DNA of 64,000 nt, from contig NZ_LT607409.1 of assembly GCF_900091505.1 (NCBI RefSeq), forward strand, positions 620,001-684,000, in the 5' to 3' direction. Under the pieces are notes generated by a model. The model had not been told where the DNA came from. It was given only the letters and a program-made list of their open reading frames with translations, and ran no database searches. The translations under genes were made by a program, and so were the position numbers. This document shows, piece after piece, positions 51,302 through 61,772 of this stretch (the first letter of the stretch is position 1; each line of letters begins with the position of its first letter). Source of the stretch: Micromonospora chokoriensis (GTDB lineage: Bacteria; Actinomycetota; Actinomycetes; Mycobacteriales; Micromonosporaceae).

Positions 51302-54300
51302 GTGCCTTCTCGCACCCCTTCGGCGACCCTGATGATCGGCCAGTTCGTGGAGCACGCCCGCATGCCCGGGATCGGCCGGGTAGCGGAACGGGCCGGTGAC
51401 CTGGTCCGGGTCGACGCGTTCGAATCGGTGGCCTCGCCGGTCGCCGCGTCGTGGTGGGTGCTGGCCGAGGAGTGTCAGCCGGTGCGCCTGCTGGAACAAA
51501 CCCGGGTGTATTGGCACGACCCCGACACCGGTCGCTGGCTGGCCGGGCGGGTGATCGGCGGTGGTCCGGATTTGTACTTCGTACGCATCCGGAACCGTGA
51601 CCGCGACTTCCAGGTACCGCAAGAGGAACTGCGGGTGCGGTGGGATCGCCGGATCCAGTCTCCGGTGGAAGTCCTGGCCGCAGGCGCCCACGAGTCGCCT
51701 CATTTCCGGGACGCACGGCTGCCCATGCTCGGTAGCCTCGTGGCGCAGCGGGCAGCCTGCGCCAGTCTGCCGGCACTTCTCTCCGCAGGCGTCGAGATCT
51801 ATACCCACCAGGTTCAGGCCGCCATGACCGTGCTCAGCGACCCTGTCCAGCGGTACCTGCTGGCCGACGAGGTGGGGCTCGGGAAAACCATCGAAGCTGG
51901 TCTGGTCATCCGACAGCATCTGCTCGACCGGCCCGCGTCCCGGATTCTCATCGTCGCGCCCGACGTGCTGCGCCGGCAGTGGCAGGCCGAACTGAAGACC
52001 AAGTTCTACATCGATGACTTCCCGGCCGCCACCGTGCGGATCACCAGCCACGAAACCCCCGACCGGTGGCCGGACTACCATGGCTTCGACCTCGTCATCG
52101 TGGACGAGGCACACCGCCTATGCCGCACCGACGACCCGAACCAGAGCCCGTACCGTGACTTGACCCTACTGGCCCACTCGACGCCGCGGCTGCTGCTGCT
52201 GTCGGCCACCCCGACCACCGCCCGCCCCGAAACGCACCTGGCCCTGCTGCACCTGCTCGACCCCACCCTCTACCGATGGCAGGACCGTGCCCAGTTCACG
52301 GCCCGGTTCCAGGACCGTAGAACGCTGGCGAGGGCGGTGCACAGTCTCGACGCGGACTTCGAACCACTGATACCCAGCGCCATCGACGAGATCGCGGCAC
52401 TGATCCCGGAAGACACCGCCTTCCGACGGCTCGCCGACGACGTGACCGGCCTGCTCACAGCCCACGGGGACCTGCAGGACGAGGCCCTTCGACCCGTGCT
52501 GCGCGTGCGGGTGGATGGCCTTCGCGCGCACATCAGCGAGACCTACCGGCTGCACCGCCGCGTCATCCGGCACCGCCGCCACAATGTCCTCGCCGCCAGC
52601 GCCGACTCCGAGGCGCTACCGTTCGAAGTCACTGGACGTCGCCGACCCGAACCCATCGCCATGCCAGCCGGGCGTGCCATGCGCGCCTGTGACGTCCTGC
52701 TGGGCTGGCAACAGCAGGTGAGCCACTGGCTGCTGGACCAGGGAGCAGAGCAGCACGCCGACGCCTATGGCCAGGTCCTGGCCGTCCTGTCCTCTCGCGT
52801 AGACGACCTGACCCAGGACCTACACGATGCGCTGCGCTGGCGGGTGCACCGCGACGAAGCCGCAGCCACCCGCGCCGGCCTCACCGCCGACGAGCGGCAC
52901 CTGCTCGCATCGCCCGCAGTCCTGGCAGCGGACGAGCTCGCTCTCGACAAGCTCGCCGACGACCGCGGCGAAACCGAGTTCGACCCGCGCCCACTGGCGC
53001 GTGCGGCGGCCCAACACTGCCGGACAGTGGTCTTCTGCGGTGCCGGTAGCCTCGCCGGCCGACTCGCGGACTGCTTCAACGACCGGAAGGGCCTCAACAT
53101 CCACGAGCACTCCCACCGGCGCAGCGCAGAGGACAACGCGGCGGCCGTCGACCAGTGGCGCGCAGACGGCGGCGTCCTCGTGGCCGACGACAGCGCCGAG
53201 GACGGAGTGAACCTGCAGGACGCGGACGCTGTCATCCACGTCAGGCTGCCTTGGTCACCGAACCGATGCGAGCAGCGACTCGGCCGGATCGACCGGTTCG
53301 CCGGAGTCTTCGGTGCAGCGCGGCAGCCGGCACCGCAACTCGTCGTCCAGGTCGGAGTCGACGATCAAGACTTCACTACGGCCTGGTCCGCGCTGCTCAC
53401 CCACTGCCTCAGGATTTTCGACGACTCGGTCTCCGCCCTGCAGGAAGCCTTGGACGGGATCGCCGGATCGGTCTGGGAAGCAGCCCTCCGCGATGGCCCT
53501 GCCGCCATGCTCCGCACCGCGACCAGTGTGACAGAGACCCTAACCCGGGAGCGCCGGGACATCGACGGCATGGACATGCTCGAGGCCGTGCACCAGGCGG
53601 CGCTCGGTCGCAGTGTGGCGGAGTCCACAAACGCCCTGGAAGTCGAATGGCGGCAACACGAGCGGGCGATGCGCGGTTACGCCGGCGACAACCCCGGTGG
53701 GTTGCGCTTCCGCTGCCGGACCCGGGTGGACGTCCAGCACGCCCTCCGGTTCGAGCGTGGTCCGCTGCTGGTGTCCCCCCGGCTGCTGTCACTCGCCGGG
53801 CACGCTGTGCCCACAGCGGCGATGGAGGGCACCTTCAACCGCAACACGGCGCTTCGCCACCCTGAGCTTCGACTCCTGCGGCTGGGCAACCCGTTCGTCG
53901 ACGTGCTGGCCCGCGTGGTCACCGTCGACGACCGTGGGCAGGCAACGGCGTACTGGCGGCGTGGGTATCACGGTGTCGCCCCTCAGCCATACTTCGGCCT
54001 GGACTTCCTGGTCGAGGCCGACATCGATCCGGCGTTGGAGACCGTCGCCGACCGGGCCGACGCCCAGCGGGCACTGCGCCGGCAGGCAGACGCGATCTTC
54101 CCGCCGTTCCTGCAGCGCGTCTGGCTGACGGCAGGTAGCGAAGTCGCCATCGTGGACCGACAGTTGCTGGCATGGCTCGACGCCCGCTACAGCCCAGAGC
54201 GCGGAGACGTCAACCTCAGCGACGCCAGAGTCAACGCACTATGGGAATGGTTCGGCGGCCCCGACGCGTTCGCCGCCGCCGCCCGGCAAGCCGAACAGCA

Positions 54301-54568
54301 CGGCCGGATCGAACTGATTCGCTCGGCAGACCTCCTCGCTCGCGGACAGCAGGCGCGAGCGGAGGCAGAGCGCGCCCTGGCGATCCGGCAGGCACAGGCC
54401 CAGGCCCGGCAACGAGCGGGCCGGTTGCTGTCCGACACCGAGAGTTATCTCGACGACGTCAATGTGACCTCCGCGCTGGTCAGCGGGCTTGGCCGGCCCC
54501 GGTTGCGACTGATGGCGATCACCTGTCTCGTCGGCGGCCCATTGCCGTTGGAGCCGCCGAGTGTCTGA
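51302..54568 (+). CDS. dpdE: DpdE, SNF2-like helicase
   Basis: 1088 residues. A beta-rich N-terminal segment is followed by a superfamily 2 core: ADEVGLGKTIEAGLVIRQHL (Walker A, 188-196), LVIVDEAHRLC (DEAH, 268-271), LLLLSATPTTARPE (motif III) and, further on, the helicase C-lobe with VADDSAEDGVNLQDADAVIH and QRLGRIDRF. The long C-terminal part resembles RapA/HepA-type proteins. In the Dpd system DpdE belongs to the genes needed for restriction of unmodified DNA. GTG start, 32 nt after the small ORF. Confidence 0.88.
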   Translation: MPSRTPSATLMIGQFVEHARMPGIGRVAERAGDLVRVDAFESVASPVAASWWVLAEECQPVRLLEQTRVYWHDPDTGRWLAGRVIGGGPDLYFVRIRNRDRDFQVPQEELRVRWDRRIQSPVEVLAAGAHESPHFRDARLPMLGSLVAQRAACASLPALLSAGVEIYTHQVQAAMTVLSDPVQRYLLADEVGLGKTIEAGLVIRQHLLDRPASRILIVAPDVLRRQWQAELKTKFYIDDFPAATVRITSHETPDRWPDYHGFDLVIVDEAHRLCRTDDPNQSPYRDLTLLAHSTPRLLLLSATPTTARPETHLALLHLLDPTLYRWQDRAQFTARFQDRRTLARAVHSLDADFEPLIPSAIDEIAALIPEDTAFRRLADDVTGLLTAHGDLQDEALRPVLRVRVDGLRAHISETYRLHRRVIRHRRHNVLAASADSEALPFEVTGRRRPEPIAMPAGRAMRACDVLLGWQQQVSHWLLDQGAEQHADAYGQVLAVLSSRVDDLTQDLHDALRWRVHRDEAAATRAGLTADERHLLASPAVLAADELALDKLADDRGETEFDPRPLARAAAQHCRTVVFCGAGSLAGRLADCFNDRKGLNIHEHSHRRSAEDNAAAVDQWRADGGVLVADDSAEDGVNLQDADAVIHVRLPWSPNRCEQRLGRIDRFAGVFGAARQPAPQLVVQVGVDDQDFTTAWSALLTHCLRIFDDSVSALQEALDGIAGSVWEAALRDGPAAMLRTATSVTETLTRERRDIDGMDMLEAVHQAALGRSVAESTNALEVEWRQHERAMRGYAGDNPGGLRFRCRTRVDVQHALRFERGPLLVSPRLLSLAGHAVPTAAMEGTFNRNTALRHPELRLLRLGNPFVDVLARVVTVDDRGQATAYWRRGYHGVAPQPYFGLDFLVEADIDPALETVADRADAQRALRRQADAIFPPFLQRVWLTAGSEVAIVDRQLLAWLDARYSPERGDVNLSDARVNALWEWFGGPDAFAAAARQAEQHGRIELIRSADLLARGQQARAEAERALAIRQAQAQARQRAGRLLSDTESYLDDVNVTSALVSGLGRPRLRLMAITCLVGGPLPLEPPSV

Positions 54569-57143
54569 CGCCTGGGCCGACGCGCAAGCACTGTGGTCGC
54601 TGTGGCCCGACCCTGAAGCCGCCCACCCCACGGATGCCACCGTCACCCGGCTCCGCGACGCCCTGAGCGGTCTGGCCAACGGTGAGACGGGTTGGCGTGA
54701 CGCGGCGGCCCTTACCCGCCAGATCCTGTTGGAGCAGCAGGCACGCCGCCACGGCAGTTGGCCCTTGGAGGTGCCTATCGGCCCGGCGTTGCCCGGCCGA
54801 GAACAGTGGGAGCAGGCTGGCTGCCAGGCGTTGACTACACCGGCCGGGCTATCGCTGACCGCCCAGGCATGGCATCCGCCCACCCCATCGGGGGAGGCGA
54901 ACCAGGCTGCCGACCAAGAGATGGCCGAGGTCTACGCCGGACAAGCAGGCACGCCGCCGCCGCATCCTGCCGATCCGTTCTGGACGCGAACCCTCGGCCC
55001 GCGCTACCAGCACTACACCTCCGTCGGACAGCGGGAAGCAGCGCGCTCCATCGTGACGGCGCCGCCAGGCAGTTGCCTCATCGTGTGCCTGCCCACCGGC
55101 CAGGGCAAAACCGAACTGGCCTGGGCGGCAGCCATACCCGCGACACGCCAGCGTGGAGTGGCCGTCATCGTCGTGCCCACCATCGTGCTGGCCATGGACA
55201 TGGAGCGTCGACTCCGCGGACTGCTCGCCGAACGCGGCGAGCACGCCAGCCCCAGCGGTCACTACGCCTACACCGGCGGCCTCGCCGCCGACATCAAGCA
55301 GGCCATCCGCCGGGACATCCGACAGGGCCGCCAGCGGGTGGTCATCGCAGCGCCCGAAGCGCTGCTGGGTGGCCTCAACTCAGCGCTTGACACCGCAGCG
55401 CGCCAAGGCCATCTCACTCACCTCATCATCGACGAGGCGCACCTCGTCGAACAGTGGGGCAACGAATTCCGCCCCGAGTTCCAGGCCATCGCCGGACAGC
55501 GCCGCACCTGGATCACGCTAGCACCGCCGGGGCGCGCGCCGGTCACCCTGGCCATGAGCGCCACCCTGACCCGCCAGCAGATCCACACCCTCCAGCACCT
55601 GTTCGGCACAGCAGGATTGACCGAACTGGTATGGGCTGCACAGACCCGGCGCGAGCCCAGCTACTTCATCGACGAGTACGAGACGGAAGCCGCTCGCAAC
55701 GCTGCCGTCCTGCACGCCGTCAGCGCCCTGCCCCGACCGATGATCCTCTACACCACGCGTAAGCGCGACGCGCAGGCATGGGCACAGCGGTTACGCGATG
55801 CCGGTTTCCGGCGCCTGGTCGTGGTCACCGGCGACCTCGACGACACCGCGCGCCGCGCCGCCGTGATGGGTTGGCGCGGTGAAGACGCTGACGGCCGCCC
55901 AGCACGCACTCGCTACGACATCGTCGTGGGCACGTCCGCCTTCGGACTCGGGCTCGACATGGCCAACGTCCGCACCGTCATCCACGCCTGCGTACCGGAG
56001 ACCCTCGACCGCTACTACCAGGAGGTCGGCCGTGGCGGCCGAGACCGCCGCCCGGCGATCGCCTACCTAGCCAGCGCACCCTCCGACTACCCGCTCGCCA
56101 CCCGGATCAACCGAGAGGTCGTGATCAGCGCCGACAAGGGCTGGGACCGCTGGGGCAGCATGCGCCGATCTGCGACCAACCTCGGCCACGGCACCTACGA
56201 CATCGGCCTCGACACGCTGCCGACCTATATCCCCGAGGAGTCCGGCCACAGCCGCCAGTGGAATGTGCGCACGCTCAACCTGATGGCGCAGGCCAAGCTG
56301 ATCGCTCTGGAAACGCCACAACCTCCGAAACGGCAGACCGAAGAACCCGAGGAACAGTGGCAACGCCGGCTCGACGAGTACCACGAGCGCTCAGACGCCC
56401 GCGTCATCGCGCATGTACGGGACGGGCGCACCAACGACCACGCCTTCTGGCAGCAGACCTTTGAGGCACAACGGCGGCTCGTGACGACTGAACAGACGGC
56501 GGCGCTGGCACACCTACGTCAGGTGATCAAGGGCGACCGGTGCGTCGGTGAGATTCTCTCCGGCTACTACCGCGTACCGTGGTGCGGCGGCACCCTCCCC
56601 ACCACCATCAACTGTCGGGGCTGCCCGGCGTGTCGACGGCGCACGCCGTCGCGGGCCGGCGGCGGCTACTACCGCAGTGCCGGCGAGCCGCTGCCCGGGA
56701 TGGTGTGCTGGCCGAACCAGCCTGACCCTCTCGAACACCTGCGGGGCTCGACCAGTTGGATGAGCCTATGGTGGCGTGATAACGCCATTCGCGACGACCT
56801 TCTGCCGCAGCTGCTGACACAACTCGCCCGCCGCGGTGTGTCGGTGATCGTCGGACCCGGCGCCAGCACGGAACTGACCGTGAAGGTACAGCACGGTGCT
56901 TGGCCGAGGCCCGTCATCGTGGACAGCGATGCCAGTCTGGTTGACGGCTACGGCGGACCCCTGATCTGGATCAGCGACGAGCGGCCCAGCCTCCCGCTGG
57001 AGGTCCGAACCCGGCTGGCGGCCGGAGCGCCGACCTACCTCGTGCACCCGCGCGAGTTGCCGGATCCCGAACGTCCCCACCTGCGGCTTTGTCAGACCTG
57101 CGACGTGTCCCTGCCGATAACAACCGCACTCGGAGCGCTGTAA
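54561..57143 (+). CDS. dpdF: DpdF, RecQ-like DEAH helicase
   Basis: 860 residues. The N-terminal ~140 residues are family-specific. CLPTGQGKTELAWAA (178-184), HLIIDEAHLVEQWG (291-294), LAMSATLTRQQI, GTSAFGLGLDMANVRTVIHA and YYQEVGRGGRDRR are helicase motifs I, II, III, V and VI of the RecQ type. A cysteine cluster (TINCRGCPACRRR) follows near residue 690. DpdF is one of the restriction-side genes. Starts 8 nt inside dpdE. Confidence 0.88.
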   Translation: MSDAWADAQALWSLWPDPEAAHPTDATVTRLRDALSGLANGETGWRDAAALTRQILLEQQARRHGSWPLEVPIGPALPGREQWEQAGCQALTTPAGLSLTAQAWHPPTPSGEANQAADQEMAEVYAGQAGTPPPHPADPFWTRTLGPRYQHYTSVGQREAARSIVTAPPGSCLIVCLPTGQGKTELAWAAAIPATRQRGVAVIVVPTIVLAMDMERRLRGLLAERGEHASPSGHYAYTGGLAADIKQAIRRDIRQGRQRVVIAAPEALLGGLNSALDTAARQGHLTHLIIDEAHLVEQWGNEFRPEFQAIAGQRRTWITLAPPGRAPVTLAMSATLTRQQIHTLQHLFGTAGLTELVWAAQTRREPSYFIDEYETEAARNAAVLHAVSALPRPMILYTTRKRDAQAWAQRLRDAGFRRLVVVTGDLDDTARRAAVMGWRGEDADGRPARTRYDIVVGTSAFGLGLDMANVRTVIHACVPETLDRYYQEVGRGGRDRRPAIAYLASAPSDYPLATRINREVVISADKGWDRWGSMRRSATNLGHGTYDIGLDTLPTYIPEESGHSRQWNVRTLNLMAQAKLIALETPQPPKRQTEEPEEQWQRRLDEYHERSDARVIAHVRDGRTNDHAFWQQTFEAQRRLVTTEQTAALAHLRQVIKGDRCVGEILSGYYRVPWCGGTLPTTINCRGCPACRRRTPSRAGGGYYRSAGEPLPGMVCWPNQPDPLEHLRGSTSWMSLWWRDNAIRDDLLPQLLTQLARRGVSVIVGPGASTELTVKVQHGAWPRPVIVDSDASLVDGYGGPLIWISDERPSLPLEVRTRLAAGAPTYLVHPRELPDPERPHLRLCQTCDVSLPITTALGAL

Positions 57144-58052
57144 ATGCCGTTGCTCAACGACCCGGCTTCCGTTCCTACCACGATGTGGATCATCACCCGG
57201 CACCTCGTAGGCTGCCCAGGACGACGGCAGAACCGTCAGACCTTGAAGGCCACCATAAGCCCGGCCAGCCTGCTCCCCCCAGACAAGAATGACAGCGACA
57301 CCACTTTCGACTTCGCCGTGAAGACTCTCCTCGACCTCGATATCGCCGCCGAAGACGGGGAGCAGTTCGCACTCACCGACGTGGCGAAGAGGCTCACACC
57401 CGACGACGTAGCCGCCTTCGACGACCTCCTACGCCGACAAACGCTCGACCCCAGCCGAAACGAGAACATCGCCGACAGCGGCAACCAAACAGGTCCCAAG
57501 GATCTCGTCCGAGCGCTGTCCTGGTTTCTCACCCTGGACCCGTACACGCCGATGAGCCACGACGACGTCGTCCAGGAGCAACGCGGAGCGTTTACCGCGA
57601 ATCTCGGCAACCCCCTCGTCAACAACTTCCGCTGGAATCGGTTCACGTACTGGGCCCCCGCACTAGGATTCGCCGCACCACCACTCATCCCACGCACCGG
57701 AACGAAGAGCCAGACACTGGTCCCCGACTGCACGACTGCAGTGCGGCGAACGATGCAGGCCAAATGGCCGCCCGGCACGCGCCTTCCCGCACGTGACGCG
57801 GTCGCCGTCATCATCGACGAGTTGCCCGTCCTGCCGGGCGGGCGCTACAGCGTGGCGCTTGGCCTGGCCGCCGACGCCCCCGACGTGTCCGCGGCGCTAT
57901 CCTTTGCGCTGCTCTGCGCCGACGAGTACGGATGGCTGCAGCTGCGTCGCCGCTCCGACGCTGACGATGAAGTCCTGCTCGTCGACCCCGACCAATCCAA
58001 CGGGACCCGGCGGGTGACGCACCTCGAGATCATGGAACCCATCGATGAGTGA
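57144..58052 (+). CDS. dpdG: DpdG family protein
   Basis: 302 residues without catalytic motifs. It contains winged-helix-like repeats (FDFAVKTLLDLDIAAEDGEQ; FALTDVAKRLTPDDVAAFDD) and a C-terminal DEYGWLQLRRRSDADDEVLL. Name assigned from size and order between dpdF and the large ATPase, as in the Salmonella dpd cluster. It begins on the base after the dpdF stop and overlaps dpdH by 8 nt. Confidence 0.78.
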   Translation: MPLLNDPASVPTTMWIITRHLVGCPGRRQNRQTLKATISPASLLPPDKNDSDTTFDFAVKTLLDLDIAAEDGEQFALTDVAKRLTPDDVAAFDDLLRRQTLDPSRNENIADSGNQTGPKDLVRALSWFLTLDPYTPMSHDDVVQEQRGAFTANLGNPLVNNFRWNRFTYWAPALGFAAPPLIPRTGTKSQTLVPDCTTAVRRTMQAKWPPGTRLPARDAVAVIIDELPVLPGGRYSVALGLAADAPDVSAALSFALLCADEYGWLQLRRRSDADDEVLLVDPDQSNGTRRVTHLEIMEPIDE

Positions 58053-61000
58053 CTTCCGGCAGCACCTGTGCTGGTCCCCCCTCACCGCCGGGCACACCAT
58101 CAACACAGAGGCGGTTTCCCCCTCTCGGGCAGTCTTCTTCGCTACCCACGCACCGCTGCGTATCCGCCGGCGTCACCCTGAGGGGCGCGTCGACGCCCGC
58201 ACTACCGAGGTCACGGAAAAACAGGTTCGCCAGGACTTCCTGGAGCGGCCAACCGCGAACGGCGTCCTGCTCATGCCGGTCGTGGGCGAGTCGGGCGCCG
58301 GCAAGTCCCACCTGGTGCGATGGGTTCACGAAAAGACGCCCGACACCCCCACACGATCCGTCATCTACTTGCCGAAGACCAGCACCAGCCTTCGCGCCGT
58401 CGTCCGGACCTTGCTCGACAAGCCCGACATCGACAGCCCCGAACTTGCCCAGCTGCGCGCCGACGTTGATCGGATGAGCACGGAACTGGACCAAGCCGCC
58501 CTCGAACGCCGGCTGATCAACGAACTCTCCGAAGCGGTGAGCACTGCCGACCCCAAACCAGGCATCGCCAGGATGCTCGCTGGACCTCATCGGCTCGCCG
58601 CCGTGCTGCTCGATCCCTACATTCGTGACTACCTGCTACAACCAGGCAAGCTGATCCCACGCCTGGCCGCTGCCCTCCTGTCTGACCAGCACGACGGCCT
58701 GAACGACAGGCCGACCCACTTCACCGTCGATGATCTTCCCCTTGATGTGGCCGACATCAACCTGGCCTCGGACAAAGCTCGCCAGGTGCTAGGGCATTTG
58801 TATGGGAAGCCCGAGTTGCAAGTCGCTGCGGCGGAGATCCTCACCGAACAGTTACCGGCGGCTGTCACCGCGGCATGGAACATCGGCGGCGGGCGCCTTC
58901 AGGAGGCGATGCTCGAAGTCAGGCGGCAGTACGCCCGCCAAGGCAAGGAATTGCTACTCCTCATCGAGGACTTCGTGGTCCTACAAGGCGTTCAACGGGA
59001 CCTTCTCGACGCCCTCATCGAGGTTGGTGTGCGCGAAGGTCGCACCGTGCTCGCGCCCGTACGCACGCTGATGGCCGTGACACCGGGCTACTTCGGCCGA
59101 CTTGCCGAAACCGTCTTGACCCGGGCAAAAGCTGCGACACCTTACATCTACGATCTCGACATCGCCTTCGATGTGTCGGAACGCGGACAGGCGGAGGTCG
59201 CGGCCTTCGTCGGGCGCTACCTCAACGCGGCACGGGTGGGCCGGGAACGGCTCGAGGAGGCCGGCGTCGGGGCGGGTGCCGAAGCCCCGAACCAATGCGA
59301 GGATTGCCCGTACAAGCAGCCATGTCACTCGACGTTCGGCGTCTCGACCGAAGGACACGGGCTCTACCCGTTCAACCGGCATGCGCTGCGGCGAGCCATA
59401 CACGCCCGCCCGGCACACAACAGCCCAGACTCTTTCAACCCTCGCGCCGTCATCGGGGAAGTCATTCGACCGGTACTGGTGGAACACGCCGAGGCGCTCG
59501 CGGCGGGAACCTTTCCGGATGCGAGATTCCGCGAGGACTACCCCACCGCCACCTGGTCCGGGGAAACATTCCTCTACGGCGCCATCAAGACACAGATCGA
59601 CGAACTCGATCCGACTGGCAGTGAACGCCGCCAGACCTTCTTGGAGTTTTGGGGCGACGCTCCTGAGGAATTGGTCAATCTGTCACCCGACCTGCACCAC
59701 GCCTTCGGCATTAATTTGCTTGACCTCGCCGAGCGATCGGATCGGATCATCCGCGGGCCGCAGCGCCCACCTGCCGGCAGATCGACCGCCGGGCGCGCGG
59801 CCCCGCACCCCTCCGGAGTGGATGCCCTGCCGGCGCGGGTGCGGAAGATGGTCGACGACCTGGAGAACTGGCAAGGCGGCGGAGGGCAGTTGCTGCAAGG
59901 TACGGCGCTGGAGTTGCGGACGATCATCAAGCAGGCGGTGGTGAGCCAGTGCGCGTGGATCGAGCCGGTGATGGCTGAGCCGCTGGCCGCGCAAGTCGAG
60001 AAGGCATGGCCATCACGCTCCATCGTGGTGTCGATCGAGGACGCCGAGGGGGAAGGCATGGTCGGCACCAGCGACGCGCCGATCAAGTTCAAGCGAAGCC
60101 CGCGCAACGCCACCTTCTTTCAGCAACTGCTGCTGGCCGCCAATGGCGCGACCGCCGGGAATGCGGGGGCCATCCGGCGCCTGCACCGCATCGCGAGTCG
60201 GCATCAGCGAGACCTGCAGCGCGCCGTCCTTCGCGCCCGGTCGTTCTCCGATGAGGACCTCGTCGCCGCCATGCGCGCCTCTCTGCTCGGCGCCGTTCTC
60301 GCCGGCCGCGCGTGGCCGGACATGGCAAGTCCAGCGTTGCTGGACGCCGTCCTCGATGACGGCGCCTCGTGGAAACGCAGCGACGTTGACGGCTGCGTCG
60401 CGCCGTGGGTGGCGCTCTGGGAAGCCCACCGGGCCGCACGGCGCGAACTCGTTGCGAGGTTGCGCGAGAGCGTCGGCTATCGCCGCGGCACTCGAGGCGA
60501 TGTACGCATAGTAGACGCGGCCCGGGCCATGCCGATGCTCGCTCGCGCGGCCGAGGAGTGGGCCTGGCGACCCGATCGGCTGCCGGAATGGGTGGCCAAG
60601 GAGGCCGTAGCCGGATTCGCCAAGTTCGCCGACCTCGTCGAGGCACAGGCCGCGCGGCTGTGCGAGGACGTCGCCGACATCCGTCGCGGCCTTCCCGCCG
60701 GCGTCAGCGGCAGCGACACCGTGGCCGCGGTCGAACAGGCGCTTGACGACGCGCTGCGCGAAGGGCTCGGCCCCGACGATCTCACAGCCTTCCGTGCCCT
60801 CGTGGAGGCCGCCCGCCACTGCGACTGGCGCCGAGTCGATCGACTCGAACGTCATTTGAACCAGATCGAGTCGCAAGCCGATGCGGACGTGCGCTACAGG
60901 GCCACACTGAGGCTGGTCACCGCCTACCGGGGAGACGATCTGCGAGTCATACGTCAGTTCCTGACAACAAGCGACGCTTGGCTGACGCAACAACTTGCCA

Positions 61001-61098
61001 CGGCCCAACGGCGGGCTGGCGGATCTGGTGCGATCGCTGCTGTGCGGGTGCAAGACTTCCTCCGCCGCTGGGGCACCCTCGGTGGAGGTGCGCGTTGA
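58045..61098 (+). CDS. dpdH: DpdH, large ATPase
   Basis: 1017 residues. Walker A MPVVGESGAGKSHLVRWVHE (81-88) and LLLLIEDFVVLQGVQRDLLD (Walker B-like) are P-loop/AAA elements. A cysteine cluster, CEDCPYKQPC (from ~418), may bind a metal. The C-terminal half is helical. DpdH takes part in restriction; its exact role is unknown. Its frame is coupled to dpdG (8-nt overlap) and dpdI (TTGA). Confidence 0.88.
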   Translation: MSDFRQHLCWSPLTAGHTINTEAVSPSRAVFFATHAPLRIRRRHPEGRVDARTTEVTEKQVRQDFLERPTANGVLLMPVVGESGAGKSHLVRWVHEKTPDTPTRSVIYLPKTSTSLRAVVRTLLDKPDIDSPELAQLRADVDRMSTELDQAALERRLINELSEAVSTADPKPGIARMLAGPHRLAAVLLDPYIRDYLLQPGKLIPRLAAALLSDQHDGLNDRPTHFTVDDLPLDVADINLASDKARQVLGHLYGKPELQVAAAEILTEQLPAAVTAAWNIGGGRLQEAMLEVRRQYARQGKELLLLIEDFVVLQGVQRDLLDALIEVGVREGRTVLAPVRTLMAVTPGYFGRLAETVLTRAKAATPYIYDLDIAFDVSERGQAEVAAFVGRYLNAARVGRERLEEAGVGAGAEAPNQCEDCPYKQPCHSTFGVSTEGHGLYPFNRHALRRAIHARPAHNSPDSFNPRAVIGEVIRPVLVEHAEALAAGTFPDARFREDYPTATWSGETFLYGAIKTQIDELDPTGSERRQTFLEFWGDAPEELVNLSPDLHHAFGINLLDLAERSDRIIRGPQRPPAGRSTAGRAAPHPSGVDALPARVRKMVDDLENWQGGGGQLLQGTALELRTIIKQAVVSQCAWIEPVMAEPLAAQVEKAWPSRSIVVSIEDAEGEGMVGTSDAPIKFKRSPRNATFFQQLLLAANGATAGNAGAIRRLHRIASRHQRDLQRAVLRARSFSDEDLVAAMRASLLGAVLAGRAWPDMASPALLDAVLDDGASWKRSDVDGCVAPWVALWEAHRAARRELVARLRESVGYRRGTRGDVRIVDAARAMPMLARAAEEWAWRPDRLPEWVAKEAVAGFAKFADLVEAQAARLCEDVADIRRGLPAGVSGSDTVAAVEQALDDALREGLGPDDLTAFRALVEAARHCDWRRVDRLERHLNQIESQADADVRYRATLRLVTAYRGDDLRVIRQFLTTSDAWLTQQLATAQRRAGGSGAIAAVRVQDFLRRWGTLGGGAR

Positions 61099-61772
61099 CC
61101 CTGAACTCGGTGTTGGACAAGGCCCGGGCGTTGAGCGCCCAAGCGGACAGACTCCGGGTAGGCGCAGCGGCGGAGGAGAACGCCAAACGGATCCTGACCA
61201 GGCTGGAGGAACTCAACGCCGTGTTTGACGAGGTCGAAGCGGCGTTGGGCGCAGCGGATCGGCTTCGTGAGCGGGGCGTGGACCTGCCCGTGGTTCGCCT
61301 TGACCTCGGACGTGAGGCGCTTGCACGATCGGCCGGGGACGCCGGCCTACCCCCCATGCGGGCCTTCACCTCTGCCAAGGAGAAGATCGAGGGCGTCCGC
61401 CGCGACGTTCGCCTCAGCCTGTCGCAGGCTTGGTCGCAGTGGACCACCGCGCGGACGGCGGAATTGGCCCTGCATCGCATGGTCATGCTTCCTCCCGTGG
61501 AGCGGCGCACGGAAGAAGCGCGGTTGAGTAAGCTAAACAAGCTCAGAAGGGTCGATGTTCCGTCTCGCTCTGACGTTGTCGAGTTTGCCGCCGTCCACGC
61601 TGGCCTCAAGGAAGATCTCGATGCGCTCAAGGATCCGGCTCCCGAACTGCAAACGCTGCTGAACCGCCTGGGGCAGCGGACAACGCTGGCCCACCTGTCG
61701 GACGACGACATCGCGCTGCTGCGCCGGTACGAGGTCGCCGACCAGATCGAAGTACAAAGGAGAAGTGGGTGA
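61095..61772 (+). CDS. dpdI: DpdI family protein
   Basis: 225 residues, almost wholly helical with coiled-coil character (DKARALSAQADRLRVGAAAE; LTRLEELNAVFDEVEAAL). It starts with a TTG behind GGAGG, overlapping the dpdH stop as TTGA. No enzymatic motif. Size and place fit DpdI of known clusters. It might connect the DpdH ATPase and the DpdJ helicase. Confidence 0.8.
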   Translation: MTLNSVLDKARALSAQADRLRVGAAAEENAKRILTRLEELNAVFDEVEAALGAADRLRERGVDLPVVRLDLGREALARSAGDAGLPPMRAFTSAKEKIEGVRRDVRLSLSQAWSQWTTARTAELALHRMVMLPPVERRTEEARLSKLNKLRRVDVPSRSDVVEFAAVHAGLKEDLDALKDPAPELQTLLNRLGQRTTLAHLSDDDIALLRRYEVADQIEVQRRSG

